DNA of 64,000 nt, taken from Stomoxys calcitrans (lineage: Eukaryota; Arthropoda; Insecta; Diptera; Muscidae). Below are positions 10,675 through 18,639 of this stretch, piece after piece. Position numbers and translations under genes: made by a program. Under the pieces are notes generated by a model that made no database searches, was not told where the DNA came from, and saw only the letters and a program-made list of their open reading frames with translations. The stretch is from NCBI RefSeq assembly GCF_963082655.1, contig NC_081554.1, positions 46,372,826 through 46,436,825 on the forward strand. The letters run 5' to 3'. How positions within the stretch are numbered: position 1 is the first letter of the stretch; the number at the start of each line of letters is the position of its first letter.

Positions 10675-10986
10675 GCCACCGTAGCGCAGAGTTTAGCATG
10701 TACGCTTCTGACGCTGAACGCCTGGATTCGAATCCTGGCGAGACCATCAGAAAAAATTTTCAGCGGTGGTTTTCCCCTCCAATTGCTGCCAACATTTGTG
10801 AGGTCCTATGCCATGTAAAACTTCTCTCCAAAGAGGTGTCGCACTGCGGCACGCCTTTCGGACTCGGCTATAAAAAGGAGGCCCCTTATTATTGATTAAA
10901 TCGGAATCAGACTGCACTCATTGATATGTGAGAAGATAGCCCCTGTTCCACAGTGGAATGTTCATGGGCAAAATTTGCATTTGCAT
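10675..10986 (+). mobile_element. tRNA-derived SINE, full length
   Basis: The head is GCCACCGTAGCGCAGAG. Box A is at about 10682-10697 and box B, GATTCGAATCC, at 10725-10735, 43 bp downstream, a normal tRNA spacing. The body follows with TTTTCAGCGGTGGTTTTCCC, ACATTTGTGAGGTCCTATGC, a small hairpin GTCGCACTGCGGCAC, and GGACTCGGCTATAAAAAGG. It ends ATGTTCATGGGCAAAATTTG plus CATTTGCAT. It lies directly next to a transposase pseudogene. No clear target duplication is visible, so I place the ends by comparison with the 717-1030 copy. Confidence 0.85.
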
Positions 10987-10989
10987 AAA

Positions 10990-11520
10990 ATCTTTATTTG
11001 AAGTGATAGTACGTACGGTCCATATAATTTAATGTTTGAAGTTTATTTCATGCTTCAATGTTAACCGTGACTGCGCCTCAAATGGTCCATCCGCTTAGTC
11101 CAATTTTGGCATACTCTTTCCAACATTTCGGCCGGTATCTCACGAATAAATACTTCAATGTTGTCTTGTCATCCAATGCATCAATTGAATCGAGCTTGTC
11201 TGTATGAGCTTTAACATAGCCTCACAAAAAATAGCATAAAGGCGGTAAATCGCACGATCTAGTCGTCCAATTGACCGGTGCCGAAGCGCTCACCATTCAC
11301 TGTTACTTTACGATTCGTATCATCTTGGAAGAAGTACGGTTCAATGATGCCACCAGCCCATAAACCTGTGTAAAACTGTGACTTTTTCTGGATGCATTGG
11401 TAGCTCCTCCAATGCTTCTGGCTGATCTTCACTCCCAAAACCATCAATCCTTCATATTTACGTACCCATTGAGCCAAAAATGAACTTCGTCGCTGAGGAA
11501 GAAGGAGCGCACGGTGAAAA
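10990..11520 (-). pseudogene. Mariner/Tc1-type DDE transposase pseudogene, core deleted
   Basis: Minus-strand translation gives, in order, SDEVHFWLNGYV (about 11475-11510), MHPEKVTVL, GLWAGGIIEPYFFQDD (about 11320-11370) and VTVNGER. It then jumps to NWTTRSCDLPPLCYFL (about 11230-11277) and IREIPAEMLERVCQNWTKRM (about 11075-11140). These are mariner-superfamily transposase motifs. The stretch between VNGER and WTTRSCDL, which would hold the second catalytic aspartate, is missing. The usual third catalytic D in the PLDYFLWGY motif is C here, and stops and frameshifts occur. It cannot encode an active enzyme. Terminal repeats were not found. It is not obviously related to the mariner MITEs at 33.4 and 48.1 kb. 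Confidence 0.75.
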
Positions 11521-12134
11521 TTTGGTATCCAAATTTTTGATTGGGTACCTAGGGGGGCCGCCCCACCCTAAAACCTACCAAACATACATTTAGACCAATC
11601 TCGACAATATGGGACTCAAATGAAAGGTATTTAGGATAAGAAAACGTATCTGATATCCAATTGTCGGACCAAGTGTTAGGGGGACCACCCCAACTCCCAA
11701 AACACCCTTAGAACGGACATATTTACCGGCCATGGCAATATGGGAACCAAATGAAAGACATTTGAGATAAGAAAACGAATTTGATAACTTATTTTGGGCC
11801 ATGTTTTTTGGGGACGCCTCATCGTGTAAACTCCCCTAAACCAATGGCAATATGGGGTTTAAATAAATGGTATTTGAAAGAAGAGGACGATGCTGGCCAA
11901 GTGTCTCGGGGACCACCTCACCCCCGAAAACACCCCTTAATCAGATATCATGAGAATATCGGGCTAAAGATAAATGCACTTATATTGTTAAACTGTTAGT
12001 CAAGCGATATACTATTTTCGTAGCATGGTATGTCACTAAAAGTTCTTTAATTTTCGAAAATAAATATTTCAAGGAAAATTTTGTTCCATATAAAGTAAAG
12101 GAAGGCGCAGCGGAGCGGGCCCGGATCAGCTAGT
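11510..12134 (+). mobile_element. Helitron-like H element with intact CTAGT end, 5'-truncated
   Basis: Three to four ~130-bp units (ATGGGACTCAAATGAAAGGT, ATCCAATTGTCGGACCAAGT, GGGGGACCACCCCAACTCCC) are followed by the conserved end module TTCCATATAAAGTAAAGGAA, GCGCAGCGGAGCGGGCCCGG and ATCAGCTAGT, closing at 12134. CTAGT fits the Helitron CTRRT end. The head is lost at the junction with the transposase pseudogene. Confidence 0.7.
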
Positions 12135-13263
12135 CTGCCATATAGACCGATATCCCGATTTAAGATCTTGAGCCCATAAAAGGCGCATTTATTGTCTGAT
12201 TTCGCCGAAATTTTGGACAGTGAAAAGTGTTAGGCCCTTCGACTTCTTTCTTCAATGTGGCTCAGATTAGTTCAGAGTTAGATAAAGCTGCCATATAGAC
12301 TGATCTCTCAATTTAAGGTCTTGGGCCCATAAAAAGCGCATTTACTGTCCAATTTCGCCGCAATTTTGGACAGTGAAATGTATTAGTCTTTTCGACTTCT
12401 TTCTCCAATGTGGCTCAGATCGATTCAGATTTGGATATAGCTGCCATATGGACCGAGGTCTTGGGTCCATAAAAGGCGCATTTATTATCCGATTTTTCCG
12501 AAGTTTTGGACAGTGAGTTACGTTATGCCACTCGACATCCATCTCCAATTTGGCCTAGATCCGATCTCTCGATTTAGGGTCTTGGGCCCATAAAAGGCGC
12601 ATTTATTGTCCGATTTTGCAGGAATTTGGGACAGTGAGTTGTGTTAGGCCCTTCGACATCCTTTTCAATTTGGTCCAGGGTCGGTCCAGATTTGAATATA
12701 GCTGCCATATAGACTGATTTCTCGATTTAGGACCTTGGGCCCATAAAAGGCGTATTTATTGTCCGATTTCGCTGAAATTTGGGACAGTAAGTTGCGTTAG
12801 GACCGTCGACATCCCTCCATAATTTGGCCAAGGTCATTCCAGATTTGAATATAGCTGCCATATAGACTGATTACTCGATTTAGGGCCTTGGGCCCATAAA
12901 AGGCGCATTTATTGTTTGATTTTTCCAGAAAGTTGTGGTCTTCGATATCCTTCTTCAATTTGGCCTAGATCGGTCTAGAGTTGAATATAGCTGCCAAATA
13001 GACCGATCTCTCGATTTAAAGTCTTGGCCCCTTAAAAGGGACATTTATAAAAGACCAATTTTTTTGTTCTACACAATTGAACAATCACTTGTAGTTATTA
13101 GACCAATCAAATCAAATCGAAACAAATTTCGTTATAGCTGCTATGGGGGCATACATTATGCATTTTTCACTGTATTTTGACGAAAGATGGTTTACATATA
13201 TACCCGAGGTGGTGGGTATCCAAAGTTCGGGCCGGCCGAACTTAACGCCTTTTTACTTGTTTT
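12135..13263 (+). mobile_element. Family B HINE-like element with hairpin end
   Basis: Central units show ATAGCTGCCATATAGACTGA, CATAAAAGGCGCATTTATTG and TTTGGGACAGTGAGTTG, with a 153-bp period (CATAAAAGG blocks at 12590, 12743, 12896) and one shortened unit. The 3' end has GAGGTGGTGGGTATCCAAAG, the palindrome TTCGGGCCGGCCGAA (13226-13240) and CTTAACGCCTTTTTACTTGT. The left end abuts the CTAGT of the H element, so the microsatellite part is missing. Confidence 0.75.
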
Positions 13264-13609
13264 AAATGGCATAGTTCCTTACCAATGTCGTCAGTATTGG
13301 GAAGGGATAACCATCTCTGAAAAATTTGTTCTGATGTTAACGCCAGGATTCGAACCCAGGTTTTCAAGGTCATATGCAGACATGTTAACCTCTACGCTTC
13401 GCTGGCCTACGGACCAAAGTTCGGGCCGGCCGAACTTAACGCCTCTTTTACTTGTTTCAAATGGCATAGTTCCTCACCAATGTCATCAGTATTAGGAAGG
13501 GATAACCATCTCTGAAATTTTTTTCTGATGTTAACGCCAGGATTCGAAACCAGGTTTTCAAGGTCATAGGCGGACATGTTAACCTATGCGCTACGCTGTC
13601 CTACGTTCT
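13221..13609 (-). repeat. 194-bp tandem duplication: family B hairpin end plus SINE-like head
   Basis: The block CAAAGTTCGGGCCGGCCGAA starts at 13221 and again at 13415 (period 194). Each copy is followed by a minus-strand tRNA-like SINE head: on the minus strand GTTAACATGTC, then box B GGTTCGAATCC (first copy), and GGCGTTAACATCAGAA. The second copy has a one-base change in box B. The SINE subfamily differs from the 10675 copy (CAGAGATGGTTATCCCTTCC in place of CAGCGGTGGTTTTCCCCTCC). No coding content. Confidence 0.7.
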
Positions 13610-13800
13610 ATGTTATATCCAATCTTTACTATTCGTGTACATTTAGTGAAGTCATCTTATGAGACTGATTTTGCTGGACCTTGGAGGATATGAGAAAATC
13701 AGACAAACATATTTATGGGAGTTATATGAAAATCTGAGCCGATTATTCTATAGGTATACCAAGATTGTGTGAGCAAAGGCATTTAATTTTGTCGTTCTGT
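13610..13800. repeat. Family C tail fragment in spacer
   Basis: AATCAGACAAACATATTTAT and GGGAGTTATATGAAAATCTG (about 13695-13735) resemble the last family C unit. Nothing else recognisable. Confidence 0.4.
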
Positions 13801-14940
13801 TTGCAACTCCCAAGAAATATTCCCAACTTAATACTATTGTTTGTGGCCATATTTTCCCTTCCTGATTAAAACACATGGCCATAGTTGTCCTCCCAGCTTA
13901 GAGCACTTTCGAACATCACTGCATATTTGTGCTCAAATCAACATCAACCTTATGATTTCTGTTTTATTTGCAGGGTATACAGTTTGGTTATGGCTCCGTA
14001 AACAACAAATTTTTGGACCCCAGCATTATTTCAGAGCTTTTATGTACGTGTGTGCGTTTGTGTGCGTATTTGTTTGGACATTCTGTGATATTTTCCTTGG
14101 ATGTTTTTTTGCAGTTTTCCTTTTATTTTTTTTTTTTGCCAAACGACTACGCTTTTCCCTTGCTCCATATACTACAATTGGTCAAAAGTATATATGCATG
14201 GTTAAGCAAATAAAATATTCTCTGACCAAATACAAACGACGACAATTCATTTGAAAAGAGGAAATCCTTGATACCAAACAAAGCTCAGTGTTGAGAAGGA
14301 AATTTCGTAAACCATTTTGACAACAATTTTTATTTCCTTTAAATGTAATTTTTGGTAATAAACAATTCGAGGGTCGTAACAACGAGCATACAAAAATGCT
14401 CTTTACCAACTACCACGCCTCCTCCCACACAGAGACACGTGTCCGACATTTTGGACTTGGCCAGCAAAGGGAGCCCAAAAACCTACTAAATGTCGAAATA
14501 GCAACATGAAGATATTTGTAAAAATTTTGGATAATTCAAACGTCCACGCTGGTGCACAATATGTGTGCGTTTACGCTTAATCCAATTTAGTTCAAATGTA
14601 ATTGAAAATACGACGTTATGCTTCACTGGAGATGCAGGCCATAAATTATGGACATATGAACATTTGAGAAATGAACATTTTTAAATTACTCTCGTGTGTG
14701 GTTGAGGTGAAGGTTTGTGCGAAAGATTTCTCCTTCTTAACATACTCTTCCCAGGCAATACTGAATATGGAGCGCAAGTTGCTTGAAATTTTGCAAATAA
14801 TTAGGAATGGTAAAAGCGATTCCAAATGAGTTGGTTTGTGAATATCAATAGACAAAAATGGGGAGATTTGTTTTGACAAAACTAAGCTGACCATTTGAAA
14901 CATTGACAGTTACAAATTACGGGTTTTCGACCGGCATGGG
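13801..14940. other. AT-rich spacer, weak splice-acceptor-like site
   Basis: Mostly unique AT-rich sequence with low-complexity T and TGTG runs. A pyrimidine-rich tract ending TTTTATTTGCAG lies at about 13961-13972, upstream of a reading frame that soon becomes low-complexity and hydrophobic (FLLFFFFAK). I do not consider it a supported exon. Confidence 0.4.
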
Positions 14941-15384
14941 ATAGATGTGAGCATCACACAGGCTGGAACTGTCAGGGCCGATCCGTGTGGTGTTCATCGT
15001 TGTAACGATAAGCTTAGCTGCGAGCTACCGCGCCCACAGTTCGCTGATAGTGGAATGCTCCATACGGAGGTAGCTGCAACGGCAGTCGCGAATAATCAAT
15101 GGTATCGAGCGGAGAGACTCAGTGAGAGGCCTGACGGCACCGGTTCTTGCATAAACACTGAGTGCTTATGTTGCTCGATAAGACAAGGCGAGTTATAAGC
15201 GCTTTTTAGTAACCAATGGCCATCCTGTTGGTCCTTTTGACCGGAACAAGCTTGCTCATCTACAGGAGTTTGACGAGGATCATCACTTCCAGAAGAAAAT
15301 GTGGCTACGACTACAACTACAACACCAAAAATTTTATATTTTCCACCTTAGCACCAATTAACAATGAAATTGTACAGTAAAAAT
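14941..15384 (+). other. Unclassified GC-richer segment
   Basis: This stretch is clearly less AT-rich than its surroundings. It contains an 83-codon reading frame (14947-15198) with a Cys cluster (CINTECLCCS), and a second open stretch near 15210-15350 (VTNGHPVGPFDRNKLAHLQE). I recognise neither. It ends against the target duplication of the RTE-like LINE, so it may be a part of the older element or locus into which that LINE inserted. Confidence 0.35.
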
Positions 15385-15396
15385 CCTCATTTGATC
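15385..15396. repeat. Left target-site duplication of RTE-like LINE
   Basis: CCTCATTTGATC here is repeated exactly at 16494-16505, immediately outside the two ends of the LINE. Confidence 0.85.
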
Positions 15397-16493
15397 TTAC
15401 TTTAATTGGCTATAACAGAATATTTCTTCCACTAGCCGAACGTAGAATAGCGTTCCAAGCGTCTCGATCTTCAGCGCTCATTCTAAAATCTCTGACAGCA
15501 AGTTTCGAGGTGTCTCCCAAAACTTGATCTTTCCATCGGGCTTTTGGTCTTCCCGGTTTGCGTGTACCACCGTGTTTGCCTTCAAAAGACTTCTTTGCTG
15601 GAGCTTCTTCATCCATTCTGAAAACATGACCTAGCCAACGCTGCCGTTGTATTTTGATGCGTGTAACTATGCTATCGTCGTCATATAGCTCATATAGCTC
15701 GTGGTTCATACGTCGCCTATATTCTCCGTTAACGCAAACTGGTCCATATATTTTACGAAGAATCTTTCTCTCAAATACTCCAAGCACTGCCTCTCGTCTG
15801 TCGGGAGATGGCCTTGTTTCTAAACTGCTTACATAGTCCAAAGTAGCATCTGTTACGGCGATGCCGAGGTAGATAAAGTTACTGACTGTCTCAAAGTTGT
15901 GATTCCCAACTTTCTCCATGTTCTTTATCTGCTCGGTTGTACAAGGCTTTTTGGGAGTGGAGACCATCCATTTCGTCTTATCTCCATTTACTGCCAGACC
16001 CATTTTCACTGACTCTCTTTCGATTCTTTCAACGGCTGCAGTTACTACTTCCGGTGACCGACCTATGATATCGATATCGTCGGCATAGGCAAGTAGCATG
16101 TGCTCTCTTGTGATTAGTGTGCCATATCTATTCACTACTGCATCTCGTATAATCTTCTCCAACAGGATATTAAAGAGATCACACGATAGGCTGTCTCCTT
16201 GTCTGAAACCTCGTTTGGTATTAAATGGTTCGGAGAGATTCTTTCCTATTCTTACTGAGGAACGCGTATCAGCAAGTGTCATCCTGCAGAGTCTTATTAA
16301 TTTTGCAGGGATACCAAACTCAGACATGGCTTGAAATACCTTTGAATGTAAAGGAGTATCGAAGGCGGCTTTATAGTCAACAAAGAGGTAGTAGGTGTTG
16401 ATTTGTCCTTCTCGGGTCTTTTCCAGGATTTGGCGCAGTGTGAATATCTGGTCTAGGGTGGATTTACCAGGTCTAAAACCGTATTGATAGGGC
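15397..16493 (-). CDS. RTE-like LINE, 5'-truncated reverse transcriptase C-terminal half
   Basis: Minus-strand reading is open from the truncation point at 16493 to the stop at 15410. The methionine near 16327 is internal. Motifs in order are YQYGFRPGKSTLDQ, YYLFVDYKAAFDTPL (catalytic motif A), MTLADTRSSVRIG, GFRQGDSLSC, LLAYADDIDIIG (catalytic YADD at about 16075-16095), AVNGDKTKWMVS, VSNFIYLGIAV, then a C-terminal tail with QRQRWLGHVFRMDEEAPAKK. Endonuclease and the N-terminal half of the polymerase are missing because of 5' truncation. Compared with the copy at 60.9-63.0 kb, a segment between the YLG motif and AVLGVFERKIL is deleted or rearranged. It ends AGCCAATTAAAGTAA shortly after the stop, a short 3' end typical of RTE elements. 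Clade assignment is from motif style. Confidence 0.85.
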
Positions 16494-16505
16494 CCTCATT
16501 TGATC
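16494..16505. repeat. Right target-site duplication of RTE-like LINE
   Basis: Exact repeat of 15385-15396, located directly after the last base shared with the longer RTE-like copy near 62.1 kb. Confidence 0.85.
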
Positions 16506-16770
16506 GCTTAGGTCTAACTCCGACACCAATCACTTTCTGAACGTCCGGACCTAAGGCGTTAATGAATAAGCTAGGCTCCAGATAAACTGATTCTACGATA
16601 TAACTTTCTTAAATTGATACATGATGTGCCCCTATGCTTTCCAACACCGAGACTAAATACAGACCACAAAGGTCTATGAACATATATGGACTTAAATAGA
16701 TAGGCCGCTTCTGTGTTTTCACCTCTCGAACTAAGATATTTTCCTAAAAAAGTTCTGAAATCTATTATAT

Positions 16771-17620
16771 AACCAGTAAGGAAGGGCAAAATTCGGGCGG
16801 TGCCGACTGTATAATACCCTACACCAACCCCATAAGTACAATATGGGAGCTATATCCAATTCTGAACCAATTTTGATGGACCTCGGCGAGCAAATATGTT
16901 CAAACTGTAATAACTACGGTTGGCAAATGACAACATTATTGCAAATAACCCAAAATCTGACGAACATATATATGGGAGCCATATCAAATTATGAACCGAT
17001 TTCGAGCAAACTTCTCAGATAATGTGGTAGTCATCGAGGAAAGCGTGGTGAACAAATTTGGCAAGATTGGTCAAAAAAATGCGCTTGCTATGCTATGCTT
17101 GCTATGCTTGCCAGAAGTTGAAATCGGTCGATATATATATATGAGAGCTATATATAAATCTGAACCGATTTCTATGAAATTCTTCAGTAATGTCGAAAGT
17201 CAAGAGAAAATCCTTTCGGCGAAAATTTTGAGAGAATCGGTTTACGAAAGACCATTTTATTTCAATATTACTGCAAATCGGACTAACATATGTAAGGGAG
17301 CTATGCTTAAATCTGAACCAATTTTTTCCAATTTCAATAGGTTTCGTCTCTATGCCGACAAACATGCCTGTACCAAATTTTAAGGCCATCGGATGAATCC
17401 TGCGACCTGTACTTTGTACACAAATTAACGTGGAAGACGGACAGGCAGACGGACGGACAGATAGACAGACAGACAGACAGACGGACATATTTAAATCGAA
17501 TCAGACAGTCATTCTGAGTCGAGCGGTTTGCTTAGCAATGGATCTATCTCTCTTCCTTTTGCGTGTTACAAATAAATTCACTAAGTTATAATACCCTGTA
17601 CCACAGTAGTGATGAAGGAT
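16771..17620 (-). mobile_element. Family C HINE-like element, second copy
   Basis: Same layout as 4272-5311. It has AACCAGTAAGGAAGGGCAAA, a hairpin with one mismatch (ATTCGG...CCGACT), TAATACCCTACACC, two to three units with GAACATATATATGGGAGCCA, a GGACAGGCAGACGGACGGAC microsatellite near 17440-17485, and the closing TAATACCCTGTACCACAGTA. Two copies with the same ends confirm the family boundaries. Confidence 0.72.
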
Positions 17621-17621
17621 T

Positions 17622-17710
17622 GCGCTTTTTTTGTTTGTCTGCTCCATATATATTAAAAAACGGCTGAACAGATTTTCACGAAGTTTTCAGATTTAATGAT
17701 CTCGCCCTAA
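17622..17710 (+). repeat. Helitron-like H head fragment
   Basis: TTTTTTGTTTGTCTGCTCCA and ACGGCTGAACAGATTTTCAC match the conserved H head. It breaks off near 17705. Confidence 0.5.
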
Positions 17711-18189
17711 CAGTCAAAAAACTTGAAAAATTAAAAATTCGGCAGAGCCCGGCCGAACCTGGGCACACGGAGCAACAGCGAGACCCATTGCCGTTTTCTT
17801 AGCGTTCGGATCTATCAATACAACTTCCAACAAATGAACAAAATCATGTGTAGTACGGAAGAAGTGTAATTTGCCACAGACAGAATGTCTGTCATTACAC
17901 AAAAATACATGCTTTGGGAAAAGTACAGCTAATAAGCAGGGCTGTCGAGCTTGGTTAATATGGTAATTGTATCATAGATGCGTTTTCGCTATTAATATGA
18001 TTCAAATACAACATACCAACACACGGCCCTTGAAGCCATCACACCTAATATGGTTGAAAAGTCTTCTAACCAAAGACGAAACACGTCCCATAGTAGTTGG
18101 TGTGTGTTGCTATCTTTGGCTTTCCTTTTCCATTTGCATCTCCGATCGTTGAGCTCGTCTCGAAAGAGAAACAAACAAAAAAAGTTTTC
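17711..18189. other. Unclassified segment with short minus-strand reading frames
   Basis: Two minus-strand open stretches lie here. 17714-17902 includes KLHFFRTTHDFVHLLEVVLI, and 17992-18174 includes RDELNDRRCKWKRKAKDSNT. They look more protein-like than the repeat-derived frames, but I recognise no family and see no start, stop or splice context that would make a gene. An embedded TTCGGCAGAGCCCGGCCGAA (17737-17756) resembles a damaged family A hairpin. Confidence 0.3.
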
Positions 18190-18514
18190 ACAGATGTTAG
18201 AGTTTAAGACCCCCGTGAAAATAGGGTATTAAATTTGTTGTTTTCCAAGGGGAAACCCCCTTGGAAACAACCCTATTTTCAAATACCCCTACCCCTATTT
18301 GCAAATACACCGGATCTCGGAAATGGGTGCGCCGATTTTACGAAATTTTGCATGCCAACTTATGGTACCCCAAACACACGAAATTGTTGTAAAATGTTGG
18401 GGTCAAATTACCTGGCGCATCCATCCCAAAACCCACCCGAACAAACATGTTTACCGATTGGGACAATATGGGTATCAAATGAAAGGTTTTTAAGAGTAGA
18501 GTACGAACTTGGCA
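18190..18514 (+). repeat. Helitron-like H head with inverted repeat
   Basis: H head blocks are present (CAGATGTTAGAGTTTAAGAC, CCCCGTGAAAATAGGGTATT, GATCTCGGAAATGGGTGCGC), then one unit with ATGGGTATCAAATGAAAGGT. The usual single GGGGG...CCCCC block is replaced by a near-perfect inverted repeat at about 18238-18272. Confidence 0.5.
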
Positions 18515-18626
18515 TTAAAACAAGTAAAAAGGCGTTAAGTTCGGCCGGGCCGAACTTTGGATGCCCATCACCTCGGGTGTATATGTAAATCACTTTTCGT
18601 CATAAACCGGTGAAACATGCATAATA
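18515..18626 (-). mobile_element. Family B hairpin end, left part of an element split by a LINE
   Basis: ACAAGTAAAAAGGCGTTAAG, hairpin TTCGGCCGGGCCGAA, CCCATCACCTCGGGTGTATA. It continues after the LINE at 21550 (CAGCTATATCGAAATAGGGT). Confidence 0.72.
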
Positions 18627-18639
18627 TATGCCCCCATAG
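18627..18639. repeat. Left target-site duplication of the 2.9-kb LINE
   Basis: TATGCCCCCATAG here is repeated at 21537-21549 on the other side of the LINE. Confidence 0.88.

Noticed and set aside
10675..10760. Functional tRNA gene
   Set aside because: Box A and box B are present, but several copies share a long non-tRNA body and tail, and the T-arm needs wobble pairs. This is a SINE head.
13841..14254. 137-codon reading frame as a host membrane protein
   Set aside because: Hydrophobicity comes from T-rich low-complexity DNA, an overlapping frame is also open, and no motif or splice structure supports it.
14646..14903. 85-codon minus-strand frame as a gene
   Set aside because: No recognisable domain, composition like the surrounding spacer, and no supporting signals.
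15003..15200. Ribosomal RNA fragment
   Set aside because: The GC-richer composition prompted the idea, but I recognise no conserved rRNA core sequence.
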